From Chamaelirium japonicum (Eukaryota; Streptophyta; Magnoliopsida; Liliales; Melanthiaceae), in assembly GCA_947650365.1 (NCBI GenBank), contig OX393549.1, forward strand, positions 30,161,209-30,225,208: DNA of 64,000 bases, written 5' to 3'. The notes below the pieces were generated by a model that was not told the origin of the DNA, ran no database searches, and saw nothing but the letters and a program-made list of their open reading frames with translations. This document shows positions 1 through 12,603 of this stretch, one piece after another (positions within the stretch are counted from its first letter, which is position 1; every line of letters starts with the position of its first letter). The position numbers were made by a program, and so were the translations under genes.

Positions 1-1528
1 ATCCATTCTAATTCATTCCGTATGATCCATTCTAATTCATTCGCTCGAATGTATCCATTCTAATCCATTCGTACGATCCATTCTAGTCCATTCGTACGAT
101 CCATTCTAATTCATTCGCATGAATGTAACCATTCTAATTCATTCATTTGATCCATTCTAATTCATTCGTACGATCCATTCTAATTCATTAGCACGATCCA
201 CGCTAATTGATTCGTTCGATCAATTCTAATTCATTAGCACGATCCATTCTAATTCATTCGTACGATCCATTCTAATTCATTCGCACGATCCATTCTAATT
301 CATTCATAGGATCCATTCTAATTCATTCAATCAATCTATTCTAATTCTTTCGCACGAATGTATCCATTCTAATTCATTCGCACGAATGTATCCATTCTAA
401 TTCATTCGTACGAATCCATTCTAATTCATTCGTACAATCTATTCTATTTCATTCGTACGATCCATTCTAGTTCATTCGTACGATCCATTCTAATTCATTC
501 GTACAATCCATTCTAATTCATTCGTATGATCCATTCTAATTAATTCGTATGATCCATTCTAATTCATTCGTATGATCCATTCTAATTCATTCATACATTC
601 CATTCTAATTCATTCGCACAAATGTATCCATCCTAATTAATTCGTACGATCCATTCTAATTCATTCGTATGATCCATTCTTATTCATTCGCATGATCCAG
701 TCTAATGGATTCGCACGATCCATTCTAATTCATTCGCACGAATGTATCCATTCTAATTCATTCATACGATCTATTCTAATTCATTCGTACGATCCATTCT
801 AATTCATTCGCACAAATTTATCCATTCTAATTCATTCGTACGATCCATTCTAATTCATTCGTACGATCAGTTCTAATTCATTCACAAAATCTATTCTAAT
901 TCATTCATACGATCCATTCTAATTCATTCGCACGATCCATTCTAATTCATTCGTACGATCCATTCTAATTCTTTCACACGATCCATTCTAATTCATTCGT
1001 ACGATCCATTCTAATTCATTCGCACGATCCATTCTAATTCATTCGTACGATCCATTCTAATTCATTCATACGATCCATTCTAATTCATTCGTACGATCCA
1101 TTCTAATTCATTCGCACAAATGTATCCATTCTAATTTATTCGTACGATCCATTCTAATTCATTCGCACGATCCATTCTAATTCATTCGTACGATCCATTC
1201 TAATTCATTCGTACGATCCATTCTAATTCATTCGTACGATCCATTCTAATTAATTCGTATGATCCATTCTAATTCATTCGTACGATCCATTCTAATTCAT
1301 TCGTACGAATGTATCCATTCTAATTAATTCGTACGATCCATTCTAATTCATTCGTATGATCTATTCTTATTCATTCGCACGATCCAGTCTAATTGATTCG
1401 CACGATCCATTCTAATTCATTCGCACGAATGTATCCATTCTAATTCAATCGTACGATCCATTCTAATTCATTCGTACGATCCATTCTAATTCATATGCAC
1501 AAAGGTATCCATTCTAATTCATTCGCAA
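1..1528 (+). repeat. Satellite block, forward
   Basis: Enters from outside the window. Mostly canonical units, with 28-mers near 349-380, 743 and 1425. It holds one copy of the CACAAAATC marker doublet near 864-900. It ends at a one-off switch, ATTCGCAAGAAAGAATTAGA, near 1521-1540. Confidence 0.93.
1141..1163 (+). repeat. Reference 23-bp monomer
   Basis: Canonical copy: a CGTACG core, then ATCCATTC, TAATT and CATT. On the opposite strand it splits into pentamers GAATG, AATTA, GAATG, GATCG plus TAC, so it looks like a derivative of a (GAATG)n pentanucleotide repeat. The core and the GATC and AATT steps are self-complementary, which lets forward and reverse monomers join without a scar. Twenty-three is not a multiple of three, so reading frame rotates through all frames every three units and meets the TAA of TCTAAT. 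Confidence 0.95.
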
Positions 1529-2765
1529 GAAAGAATTAGAATGGATTGTATAAAAGAATTAGAATGGATTGTATGAATGAATTAGAATGGATCGTACGAA
1601 TGAATTAGAATGGGTCGTACGAATAAATTAGAATGGATACATTCGTCCGAATGAATTAGAATGGATCATACGAATGAGTAAGAATGGATCGTATGAATGA
1701 AATAGAATGGATTGTGCGAATGAATTAGAATGGACCGTACGAATGAATTAGAATGGATACATTCGTGCGAATGAATTAGAATGGATCGGACGAATGAATT
1801 AGAATGGATCGTACGACTGAATTAGAATGGATCGTACGAATGAATTAGAATGGATCGTACGAATAAATTAGAATCGATACATTCCTCCGAATGAATTACA
1901 ATGGATCATACGAATGAGTAAAAATGGATCGTACGAATGAAATAAAATAGATTGTACGAATGAATTAGAATGGATCCTACGAATGAATTAGAATGGATCG
2001 TGTGAAAGAATTAGAATGGATTGTATGACTGAATTAGAATGGATCATATGAATGAATTAGAATGGATCGTGCGAATGAATTAGAATGGATCGTACGAATG
2101 AATTAGAATGGATACATTCGTGCGAATGAATTAGAATGGATCATACGAATGAGTAAGAATGGATCGTACGAATGAAATAGAATGGATTATACAAATGAAT
2201 TAGAATGGATACATTCGTGCGAATGAATTAGAATGGATCGTATGTACGAATGAATTAGAAAGGATACATTCGTGTGAATGAATTAGAATGGATCGTACGA
2301 ATGAATTAGAATGGATCGTGCGAATGAATTAGAATGGATCGTACGAATGAATTAGAATGGATCGTACGAATGAACTAGAATGGATACATTCGTGCGAATG
2401 AATTAGAATGGATCGTACGAATGAATTAGAATGGATCATACGTATGATCTATTCTAATGGATACATTTGTGCGAATGAATCTAAATGGATTGTATGAATG
2501 AATTACAATGGATCGTACGAATGAATTAGAATGGATCGTACGAATGAATTAGAATGGATCAAATGAATGAATTAGAATGGTTACATTCATGCGAATGAAT
2601 TAGAATGGATCGTACGAATGGATTAGAATGGATCGTATGAGTGAATTAGAATGGATACGAAAGAATTAGAATGGATCGTACGAAGGAATTAGAATGGATC
2701 ATACAAATGAAATAGAATGGATCGTACGAAGGAATTAGAATTGATCGTACGAAGGAATTAGAATG
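1529..2765 (-). repeat. Satellite block, reverse
   Basis: Contains several GAATGAGTAAGAATGG subtype units (near 1673, 1915, 2149). A short misoriented insert lies at 2439-2458. The last 120 bp are GAAGGAATTAGAATGG units leading into the RF-4 switch. Confidence 0.92.
2439..2458 (+). repeat. Micro-inversion inside a reverse block
   Basis: CGTATGATCTATTCTAATGG reads forward between reverse units, less than one monomer long, and then returns to GATACATTTGTGCG. Both edges fall on self-complementary steps. Confidence 0.82.
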
Positions 2766-2990
2766 CATTCGTACGATCCATTCTAATCCATTCGTACAAT
2801 CCATTCTAATTCATTCATACGATCCATTCTATTTCATTCGCACGATCCATTCTAATTCTTTCGTACGATGCATTCTAATTCATTCGTACGATCCATTCTA
2901 ATTCATTCACTTGATCCATTCTAATTCATTCGTACGATCCATTCTAATTCATTCGTCCGATCCATTCTAATTCATTCGCACGAATGTATC
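2660..2990. repeat. RF-4 module, copy 1
   Basis: GAAGGAATTAG units, RF-4, CTAATCCATTCG units. Offset to the second copy is 8521 at both 2761 and 2881. Confidence 0.9.
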
Positions 2991-3757
2991 CATTATAATT
3001 CATTCGTACGATCCATTCTAATTCATTCGCACGATCCATTCTAATTCCTTCGTACGATCCATTCTAATTAATTCATACAATCCATTCTAATTCTTTCACA
3101 CGATCCATTCTAATACATTCGTACGTTCCATTCTAATTTATTAGCACGATCCATGCTAATACTTTCGTTCGATCAATTCTAATTCATTAGCACGATCCAT
3201 TCTAATTCATTCGCACGATCCATTCTAATTCATTCATAGGATCCATTCTAATTCATTCATACGATCTATTCTAATTCTTTCGCACGAATGTATCCATTCT
3301 AATTCATTCGCACGAATGTATCCATTCTAATTCATTCGTACGATCTATTCTAATTCATTCGTACGATCTATTCTAATTCATTCGTAAGATCCATTCTAAT
3401 TCATTCGTACGATCCATTCTAATTCATTCGTACGATCCATTCTAATTCATTCACACGAATGTATCCATTCTAGTTCATTCGTACGATCCATTCTAATTCA
3501 TTCGTACCATCCATTCTAATTCATTCGCACGATCCATTCTAATTCATTCGTACGATCCATTCTAATTCATTCGTTTGATCCATTCTAATTCACTCATACG
3601 ATCCATTCTAATACATTCATACGATCCATTCTAACTCATTTGCACGAATATATCCATTCTAATTCATTCGTACGATCCATTCTAATTCCTTCGTACGATC
3701 CATTCTAATTCATTCGTACGATCCATTCTAATTCATTCGTACGATCCATTTTAATTC
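2766..3757 (+). repeat. Satellite block, forward
   Basis: Begins with RF-4 (GAATGCATTCGTACGATCC) followed by CTAATCCATTCG units, the same order as at 11286. It includes the TTAGCACGATCCATGCTAAT subtype near 3140. It ends in FR-3 (TTAATTCAGGATCGTACG). Confidence 0.92.
3281..3308 (+). repeat. Reference 28-bp monomer variant
   Basis: Same unit with five extra bases after the core: CGCACGAATGTATCC in place of CGCACGATCC. The added pentamer makes an inverted partner for the preceding monomer end, CATTCG-CA-CGAATG, a 6-bp stem around two bases. It is scattered through both orientations (minus-strand form GATACATTCGTGCGAATG), often once every few 23-mers, so it is an old, stable subtype. Confidence 0.93.
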
Positions 3758-5488
3758 AGGATCGTACGAATGAATTAGAATGGATACATTCGTGCGAATG
3801 AATTAGAATTGATCGTACGAATGAATTAGAATGGATCGTGCGAATGAATTAGAATGGATCGTACGAATGAATTAGAATGGATCGTACGAATGAACTAGAA
3901 TGGATACATTCGTGCGAATAAATTAGAATGGATCGTACGAATGAATTAGAATGGATCGTACGAATGAATTAGAATGGATCTTACGAATGAATTAGAATGG
4001 ATCGTACGAATGAATTAGAATGGATCGTACGAATGAATTAGAATGGATACATTCGTGCGAATGAATTAGAATGGATCGGATGAATGAATTAGAATGGATC
4101 GTACGAATGAATTAGAATGGATCAAATGAATGAATTAGAATGGTTACATTCATGCGAATGAATTAGAATGGATCGTACGAATGGATTAGAATGGATCGTA
4201 CGAATGGATTAGAATGGATACATTCGAGCGAATGAATTAGAATGGATCGTACGAATGAATTAGAATGGATCGTACGAATGGATTAGAATGGATCCTATGA
4301 ATGGATTAGAATGGATACCTTTGTGCATATGAATTAGAATGGATCGTACGAATGAATTAGAATGGATCATATTAATGAATTAGAATGGATCGTACGAATA
4401 AATTAGAATGGATACATTCGTGCGAATGAATTAGAATGGATCGTGGGAATCAATTAGACTGGATCGTGCGAATGAATAAGAATAGATCATACGAATGAAT
4501 TAGAATGGATCGTACGAATTAATTAGAATGGATATATTCGTGCGAATGAATTAGAATGGATTGTATGAATGAATTAGAATGGATCGTACGAATGAATTAG
4601 AATGGATCATACGAATTAATTAGAATGGATCATACGAATGAATTAGAATGGATCGTACGGATCAATTAGAATGGATCGTACAAATGAATTAGAATGGATA
4701 CATTCGTGCGAATGAATTAGAATGGATTGTGCGAATGAATAAGAACAGATCGTGCGAATGAATTAGAATGGATCGTACGAATGAATTAGAATGGATCGTG
4801 CGAATGAATTAGAATGGATCGTACGAATGAATTAGAATGGATACATTTGTGCGAATGAATTAGAATGGATCGTACGAATGAATTAGAATGGATCGTATGA
4901 ATGAATTAGAATGGATCGTATGAATGAATTAGAATGGATCGTGCGAATGAATTAGAATGGATCGTACGAATGAATTAGAATGGATCGTACGAATGAACTA
5001 GAATGGATACATTCGTGCGAATGAATTAGAATGGATCGTACGAATGAATTAGAATGGATCGTACGAATGAATTAGAATGGATCTTATGAATGAATTAGAA
5101 TGGATCGTACGAATGAATTAGAATGGATCGTACGAATGAATTAGAATGGATACATTCGTGCGAATGAATTAGAATGGATCGGACGAATGAATTAGAATGG
5201 ATCGTACGAATGAATTAGAATGGATCGTACGAATGAATTAGAATGGATTGTACGAATAAATTAGAATGGATACATTCGTCCGAATGAATTAGAATGGATC
5301 ATACGAATGAGTAAGAATGGATCGTACGAATGAAATAGAATAGATTGTACGAATGAATTAGAATGGATCCTACGAATGAATTAGAATGGATCGTGTGAAA
5401 GAATTAGAATGGATTGTATGAATGAATTAGAATGGATCGTATGAATGAATTAGAATGGATCGTGCGAATAAATTCGAATGGATCGTAC
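3758..5488 (-). repeat. Satellite block, reverse
   Basis: Starts at FR-3. Carries the GGTTACATTCATGCGAATG subtype near 4142 and the TTTGTGCATATGAATTAG unit near 4320. It closes with a GTACTAATTCATT variant of the RF-1 switch, shared with the switch at 6099. Confidence 0.92.
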
Positions 5489-5660
5489 TAATTCATTATA
5501 ATTCATTCATACAATCCATTCTAATTCTTTCACACGATCTATTCTAATTCATTCGTAGGATCCATTCTAATTCATTCGTACAATCTATTCTATTTCATTC
5601 GTACGATCCATTCTTACTCATTCGTATGATCCATTCTAATTCATTCGCACGAATGTATCC
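5270..5660. repeat. 610-bp spaced duplication, left copy
   Basis: Anchors 5481 (GATCGTACTAATTC) and 5611 (TTCTTACTC) recur exactly 610 bp later. Confidence 0.92.
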
Positions 5661-5662
5661 AT
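5489..5662 (+). repeat. Satellite block, forward, short
   Basis: About seven units, including the TTCTTTCACACG and TTCTTACTCATTCG subtypes. It ends in GTATCCATAATGGATC, which is the reverse complement of FR-4. Confidence 0.9.
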
Positions 5663-6098
5663 AATGGATCATACGAATGAGTAAGAATGGATCGTACGAA
5701 TGAAATAGAATGGATTATGCGAATGAATTAGAATGGACCGTACGAATGAATTAGAATGGATATATTCGTGCAAATGAATTAGAATGGATCGGACGAATGA
5801 ATTAGAATGGATCGTACGAATGAATTAGAATGGATCGTACGAATGAATTAGAATGGATCGTACGAATAAATTAGAATGGATACATTCGTCCGAATGAATT
5901 AGAATGGATCATACGAATGAGTAAGAATGGATCGTACGAATGAAATAGAATAGATTGTACGAATGAATTAGAATGGATCCTACGAATGAATTAGAATGGA
6001 TCGTGTGAAAGAATTAGAATGGATTGTATGAATGAATTAGAATGGATCGTATGAATGAATTAGAATGGATCGTGCAAATGAATTCGAATGGATCGTAC
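5663..6098 (-). repeat. Satellite block, reverse
   Basis: From the inverted FR-4 to the second GTACTAATTCATT switch. From about 5880 onward it is the second copy of a 610-bp tandem duplication. Confidence 0.9.
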
Positions 6099-6270
6099 TA
6101 ATTCATTCTAATTCATTCATACAATCCATTCTAATTCTTTCACACGATCTATTCTAATTCATTTGTAGGATCCATTCTAATTCATTCGTACAATCTATTC
6201 TATTTCATTCGTTCGATCCATTCTTACTCATTCGTATGATCCATTCTAATTCATTCAGACGAATGTATCC
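5880..6270. repeat. 610-bp spaced duplication, right copy
   Basis: Partner of 5270-5660. The unusual GTACTAATTC version of the RF-1 switch is found only in this pair. Confidence 0.92.
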
Positions 6271-6485
6271 ATTCTAATTTATTCGTACGATCCATTCTAA
6301 TTCATTCGTACGATCCATTCTAATTCATTCGTACGATCCATTCTAATTCATTCGTCCGATCCATTCTAATTCATTCGCACGAATGTATCCATTCTAATTC
6401 ATTCGTACGGTCCATTCTAATTCATTCGCACAATCCATTCTATTTCATTCGTACGATCCATTCTTACTCATTCGTATGATCCATT
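6099..6485 (+). repeat. Satellite block, forward
   Basis: Same unit order as 5489-5662, then continues through GGACGAATG-like and TTCTTACTC units to FR-4 (GATCCATTATGGATAC). Confidence 0.91.
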
Positions 6486-6924
6486 ATGGATACATTCGTG
6501 CGAATGAATTAGAATGGATCATACGAATGAGTAAGAATGGATCGTACGAATGAAATAGAATGGATTGTGCGAATGAATTAGAATGGATCGTACGAATGAA
6601 TTAGAATGGATCGTGTGAAAGAATTTGAATGGATTATATGAATGAATTAGAATAGATCGTATGAATGAATTAGAATGGATCGTACGAATGAATTAGAATG
6701 GATCGTACGAATGAACTAGAATGGATACATTCGTGCGAATGAATTAGAATGGATCGTACGAATGAATTATAATGGATCGTACGAATGAATTAGAATGGAT
6801 CTTACGAATGAATTAGAATGGATCGTACAAATGCACGATCCATGCGAATGAATTAGAATAGATCGTACGAATGAACTAGAATGGATACATTCGTGCGAAT
6901 GAATTAGAATGGATCGTACGAATG
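6486..6924 (-). repeat. Satellite block, reverse
   Basis: Follows FR-4. Contains an ATGCACGATCCATG fragment at 6831-6844 that resembles the RF-2 switch but returns at once to reverse units, so the switch was excised or lost here. It ends at an AATGCATTCTAATTC switch. Confidence 0.88.
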
Positions 6925-7416
6925 CATTCTAATTCATTTGTACGATCCATTCTAATTCATTCGCACGATCCATTCTAATTCATTCATTGGATCCATTCTA
7001 ATTCATTCATACGATCTATTCTAATTCTTTCGCACGAATGTATCCATTCTAATTCATTCGCACGAATGTATCCTTTCTAAATCATTCGTACGATCCATTC
7101 TAATTCATTCGTACGATCCATTCTAATTCATTCGTACGATCCATTCTAATTAATTCGTATGATCCATTCTAATTCATTCGTACGATCCATTCTAATCCAT
7201 TCATGCAATCCATTCTAATTCATTCGTACGATCCATTCTAATTCACTCATACGATCCATTCTAATACATTCATATGATCCATTCTAATTCATTTGCACGA
7301 ATATATCCATTCTAATTCATTCGTACGATCCATTCTAATTCCTTCGTACGATCCATTCTAATTTGTTCGTACGATCTATTCTAATTCATTCGTATGTTCC
7401 ATTCTAATTCATTCGT
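6925..7416 (+). repeat. Satellite block, forward
   Basis: About 20 units with TTTGCACGAATATATCC and ATTCCTTCG subtypes. It ends by running through a perfect ATTCATTCGTACGAATGAAT palindrome, a scarless switch. Confidence 0.9.
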
Positions 7417-8480
7417 ACGAATGAATTAGAATGGATACATTCGTACGAATGAATTAGAATGGATACATTCATGCGAAAGAATTAGAATAGATCGTATGAA
7501 TGAATTAGAATGGATCCTATGAATGAATTAGAATGGATCGTGCGAATGAATTAGAATGGATCGTACGAATGAATTAGAATGGATCGTGCTAATGAATTAG
7601 AATTGATCGAACGAATGAATTAGCATGGATCGTGCTAATGAATTAGAATGGATCGTACGAATGAATTAGAATGGATCGTGTGAAAGAATTAGAATGGATT
7701 GTATGAATGAATTAGAATGGATCGTATGAATGAATTAGAATGGATCGTACAAAGGAATTAGAATGGATCGTACGAATGAATTAGAATGGATCGTACGAAT
7801 GAATTAGAATAGATCGTACGAATGAATTAGAATGGATCGTACGAAGGAATTAGAATGGATCGTACGAATGAATTAGAATGGATCGTATGAATGAATTAGA
7901 ATGGATACATTCGTGTGAATGAATTAGAATGGATCGTATGAATGAATTAGAATAGATTTTGTGAATGAATTAGAACTGATCGTACGAATAAATTAGAATG
8001 GATACATTTGTGCGAATGAATTAGAATGGATTGTATGAATGAATTAGAATGGATCCTATGAATGAATTAGAATGGATCGTACGAATGAATTAGAATGGAT
8101 ACATTCGTGCGAATGAATTAGAATTGATCGTACGAATGAATTAGAATGGATCGTGCGAATGAATTAGAATGGATCGTACAAATGAATTAGAATGGATACA
8201 TTCGTGCGAATGAATTAGAATGGATACATTCGTGCGAAAGAATTAGAATAAATCGTTTGAATGAATTAGAATGGATCCTATGAATGAATAAGAATGGATC
8301 GTGCGAATGAATTAGAATGATTCGTACGAATGAATTAGAATGGATCGTGCAAATGAATTAGAATTGATCGAACGAATGAATTAGCATGGATCTCTCTAAT
8401 GAATTAGAATGGACCGTACGAATGAATTAGAATGGATCGTGTGAAAGAATTAGAAGGGATTGTATGAATGAATTAGAATG
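7417..8480 (-). repeat. Satellite block, reverse
   Basis: Two internal runs with the ATTAGCATGG / GTGCTAATGAATT subtype (near 7620 and 8380). The reverse-strand TAGATTTTGTG marker lies near 7951. It ends in RF-1, here slightly decayed (CATTCAAATTC in place of CATTCGAATTC). Confidence 0.91.
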
Positions 8481-9738
8481 AATTCGTACGATCCATTCAA
8501 ATTCATTCATACGATCCATTCTAATTTATTCATACAATCCATTCTAATTCTTTCACACGATCCATTCTAATTCATTCGTAGGATCCATTCTAATTCATTC
8601 GTACAATCTATTCTATTTCATTCGTACGATCCATTCTTACTCATTCGTATGATCCATTCTAATTCATTCGGACGAATGTATCCATTCTAATTTATTCGTA
8701 CGATCCATTCTAATTCATTCGTACGATCCATTCTAATTCATTCGCTCGAATGTATCCATTCTAATCCATTCGTACGATCCATTCTAATCCATTCGTACGA
8801 TCCATTCTAATTCATTCGCATGAATGTAACCATTCTAATTCATTCATTTGATCCATTCTAATTCATTCGTACGATCCATTATAATTCATTAGCACGATCC
8901 ATGCTAACTCATTCGTTCGATCAATTCTAATTCATTAGCACAATCCATTCTAATTCATTCGTACGATCCATTCTAATTCATTCGCACGATCCATTCTAAT
9001 TCATTCATAGGATCCATTCTAATTCATTCATACGATCTATTCTAATTCTTTCGCACGAATGTGTCCATTCTAATTCATTCGCACGAATGTATCCATTCAA
9101 ATTCATTCGTACGATCCATTCTAATTCATTCGCATGATCCATTCTAATTCATTCGTACGATCAATTCTAATTCATTCACACGAATGTATCCATTCTAATT
9201 CATTTGTACGATCCATTCTAATTCATTCATCGGATCCATTCTTATTCATTCATACAATCCATTCTAATTCATTCGCACGAATGTATCCATTCTAATTCAT
9301 TCGTACGATCAGTTCTAATTCATTCACAAAATATATTCTAATTCATTCATACGATCCATTCTAATTCATTCACATGAATGCAACCATTCTAATTCATTCA
9401 TACGATCCATTCTAATTCATTCGTATGATCCATTCTAATTCCTTCATACAATCCATTCTAATTCATTCGTACGATCTATTCTAATTCATTCGTACGATCC
9501 ATTCTAATTCATTCGTACGATCCATTCTAATTCCTTCGTACGATCCATTCTAATTCATTTGTACGATCCATTCTAACTCATACATACAACCATTCTAATT
9601 CTTTCACACGATCCATTCTAATTCATTCGTACGATCCATTCTAATTCATTCGTGCAATCCATTCTATTTCATTCGTACGATCCATTCTTACTCATTCGTA
9701 CGATCCATTCTAATTCATTCACACGAATGTATCCATTC
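8481..9738 (+). repeat. Satellite block, forward
   Basis: Includes the CTCGAATGTATCC unit near 8744, the marker doublet near 9308-9340 and a GAATGTAACC 28-mer near 8822. It ends in FR-1 (GTATCCATTCGTACGAATG). Confidence 0.92.
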
Positions 9739-10311
9739 GTACGAATGAATTAGAATAGATTGTATGAATGAATTAGAATGGCTCATACGAATGAATTAGA
9801 ATGGATCATACGAAGGAATTAGAATCGATCGTACGAATGAATTAGAATGGATCGTACGAATGAATTAGAATAGATCGTACGAATGAATTAGAATGGATCG
9901 TACGAAGGAATTAGAATGGATCGTACGAATGAATTAGAATGGATATATTCGTGCAAATGAATTAGAATGGATCGTATGAATGTATTAGAATGGATCGTAT
10001 GAGTGAATTAGAATGGATCGTACGAATGAATTAGAATGGATCATATGAATGAATTAGAATGGATACATTCGTGTGAATGAATTAGAATGGATCGTATGAA
10101 TGAATTAGAATAGATTTTGTGAATGAATTAGAACTGATCGTACGAATGAATTAAAATGGATACATTCGTGCGAATGAATTAGAATGGATTATATGAATGA
10201 ATTAGAATGGATCCTATGAATGAATTAGAATGGATCGTACGAATGAATTAGAATGGATACATTCGTGCGAATGAAATAGAATGGATCATACGAATGAGTA
10301 AGAATGGATCG
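9739..10311 (-). repeat. Satellite block, reverse
   Basis: Starts at FR-1 with a GAATAGATTGTATG unit. Carries TAGATTTTGTG near 10111. It ends in a one-off truncated switch, GATCGTCATTCTAATTC. Confidence 0.9.
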
Positions 10312-10660
10312 TCATTCTAATTCATTCGTATGATCCATTCTAATTCATTTCAATTCATTCTATTTCATTCGCATGATCCATTCTAATTCATTCGCGCAAT
10401 CTATTCTAATTCATTCGTACGAACCATTCTAATTCATTCGTACGATCCATTCTAATTCATTCATACAATCCATTCTAATTTATTCGCATGAATGTATCCA
10501 TTCTAATTCATTTGCACGATCCATTCTAATTCAGTCCTATGATCTATTCTAATTCATTCGTACGATCCATTCTAATTCATTGTAATTCATTCGTACGATC
10601 CATTCTACGATCCATTCTAATTCATTCGTATATTCCATTCTAATTCATTAGCACGATCCA
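10312..10660 (+). repeat. Satellite block, forward, disordered
   Basis: Units are broken up near 10345-10360 and 10575-10615: TTCATTGTAATTC, and CCATTCTACGATCC, which lost 13 bp. It ends in CATGCTAATGAATTAG, a switch seen again near 54579. Confidence 0.88.
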
Positions 10661-10778
10661 TGCTAATGAATTAGAATGGATCGTACGATCCAATCTAATT
10701 CATTCATACGATCCATTCTTACTCATTCGTATGATCCATTCTAATTCAATCGTACGATCCATTCTAATTCATTCGTAC
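10490..10778. repeat. Damaged-unit module, copy 1
   Basis: Contains CTACGATCC, CGTATATTCC, the single reverse monomer and GATCCAATC. Anchors 10514, 10601 and 10687 recur 43915 bp downstream. Confidence 0.92.
10661..10684 (-). repeat. Single reverse monomer
   Basis: One reverse unit (GCTAATGAATTAGAATGG, then ATCGTACG) between two forward blocks, with switches on both sides at self-complementary steps. The same isolated unit recurs at 54579-54600. Confidence 0.85.
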
Positions 10779-10840
10779 GTTCCATTCTCTTTCACACGAT
10801 CCATTATAATTCATTCGTACGATCCATTCTAATTCATTAG
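10685..10840 (+). repeat. Satellite block, forward, short
   Basis: Six to seven units. At 10781-10797 a unit has lost the AATT step (TCCATTCTCTTTCACACG). It ends at ATTAGCATGGATCGTGCTAAT, where the two TTAGCATG/CATGCTAA halves form an inverted repeat. Confidence 0.87.
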
Positions 10841-11285
10841 CATGGATCGTGCTAATGAATTAGAATGGAATATACGAATGAAATAGAATGGATCGTAGAA
10901 TGGATCGTACGAATGAATTAGAATGGATCGTACGAATGAATTAGAATGGATCGTACAAATGAATTAGCATGGATCGTGCTAATGAATTAGAATGGAACGT
11001 ACGAATGAATTAGAATGGATCGTGTGAAAGAATTAGAATGGATTGTATGAATGAATTAGAATGGATCGTACGCATGAATTAGAATGGATCGTACGAAGGA
11101 ATTAGAATGGATCGTACGAATGAATTAGAATAGATCGTACGAATGAATTAGAATGGATTGTACGAATGAATTAGAATGGATCGTGTGAAAGAATTAGAAT
11201 ACGAAGGAATTAGAATGGATTATACGAATGAAATAGAATGGATCGTACGAAGGAATTAGAAAGGATCGTACGAAGGAATTAGAAT
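10841..11285 (-). repeat. Satellite block, reverse
   Basis: Contains the short unit GGATCGTAGAATGG near 10893-10905 and a GTGTGAAAGAATTAGAATACG fusion near 11180-11210. It ends in RF-4, as at 2766. Confidence 0.89.
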
Positions 11286-11511
11286 GCATTCGTACGATCC
11301 ATTCTAATCCATTCGTACAATCCATTCTAATTCATTCATACGATCCATTCTATTTCATTCGCATGATACATTCTAATTCTTTCGTATGATGCATTCTAAT
11401 TCATTCGTATGATCCATTCTAATTCATTCATTTGATCCATTCTAATTCATTCGTACAATCCATTCTAATTCATTTGTATGATCCATTCTAATTCATTCGT
11501 ACGATCCATTG
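11181..11511. repeat. RF-4 module, copy 2
   Basis: Partner of 2660-2990, with more CpG-type changes (CGTATG, CGCATG). Confidence 0.9.
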
Positions 11512-12280
11512 TAATTCATTCGTACGATCCATTCTAATTCATTCGGACGAATGTATCCATTCTAATTTATTCATACGATCCATTCTAATTCATTCATTTG
11601 ATCCATTCTAATTCATTCATACGATCCATTCTAATTCCTCCGATCCATTCTAATTCATTCGCACGAATGTATCCATTCTAATTCATTCGTACGATCCATT
11701 CTAATACATTCGTACGATCCATTCTAATTCATTCGTAGGATCCATTCTAATTCATTCGTACAATCCATTCTAATTCTTTCACACGATCCATTCTAATTCA
11801 TTCGTACGATCCATTCTAATTCATTCGCACAAATGTATCTATTCTAATTCATTCGCACGATCCATTCTAATTCATTTGTACGATCCATTCTAATTCTTTC
11901 ACCCGATCCATTCTAATTCATTCGTACGATCCATTCTAATTCATTCGCACGATCCATTCTAATTCATTCGTATGATCCATTCTAGTTCCTTCGTACGATC
12001 CATTCTAATTCCTTCGTATCCATTCTAATTCACTCATACGATCCATTCTTATCCATTCGTATGATCCATTCTAATTCATTCGCATGATCCATTCTAATTC
12101 ATTCATAGGATCCATTATAATTCATTCATACGATCTATTCTAATACTTTCGCACGAATGTATCCATTCTAATTCATTCGCACGAATATATCCATTCTAAT
12201 TCATTCGTACGATCCATTCTAATTCTTTCACACGATCCATTCTAATTCATTCGTAGGATCCATTCTAATTCATTCGTACA
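11286..12280 (+). repeat. Satellite block, forward
   Basis: Starts with RF-4 and CTAATCCATTCG units. Shortened units occur near 11637 (ATTCCTCCGATCC) and 12013 (CCTTCGTATCC). It ends in a one-off switch, TTCGTACAATGACTAACAATGG. Confidence 0.9.
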
Positions 12281-12603
12281 ATGACTAACAATGGATCGTA
12301 CGAATGAAATAGAATGGATTGTACGAATGATTTAGATTGGATACATTCGTGCGAATGAATTAGAATGGATTGTGCGAATGAATTAGAATGGATCGTACGA
12401 ATGAATTAGAATGGATCGTGTGAAAGAATTAGAATGGATTGTATGAATGAATTAGAATAGATCGTATGAATGAATTAGAATGGATCGTATGAGTGAACTA
12501 GAATGGATACGAAGGAATTAGAATGGATCGTACGAAGGAATTAGAATGGATCATACGAATGAATTAGAATGGATAATGCTAATGAATTAGAATTGATAGA
12601 ACG
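12281..12603 (-). repeat. Satellite block, reverse, short
   Basis: About 14 units with the GTGTGAAAGAATT subtype near 12418 and GAACTAGAATGGATACG near 12486. It closes with GAACGAATTCATTC, a relative of RF-1. Confidence 0.9.

Larger units (their letters stand above)
5870..6837. repeat. Module shared with 21873, copy 1
   Basis: Reverse, RF-1 variant, forward, FR-4, reverse. Anchors at 5884, 6091 and 6481 recur at +16003. At 6831 the offset becomes 15980, so the other copy lost one monomer. Confidence 0.93.
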
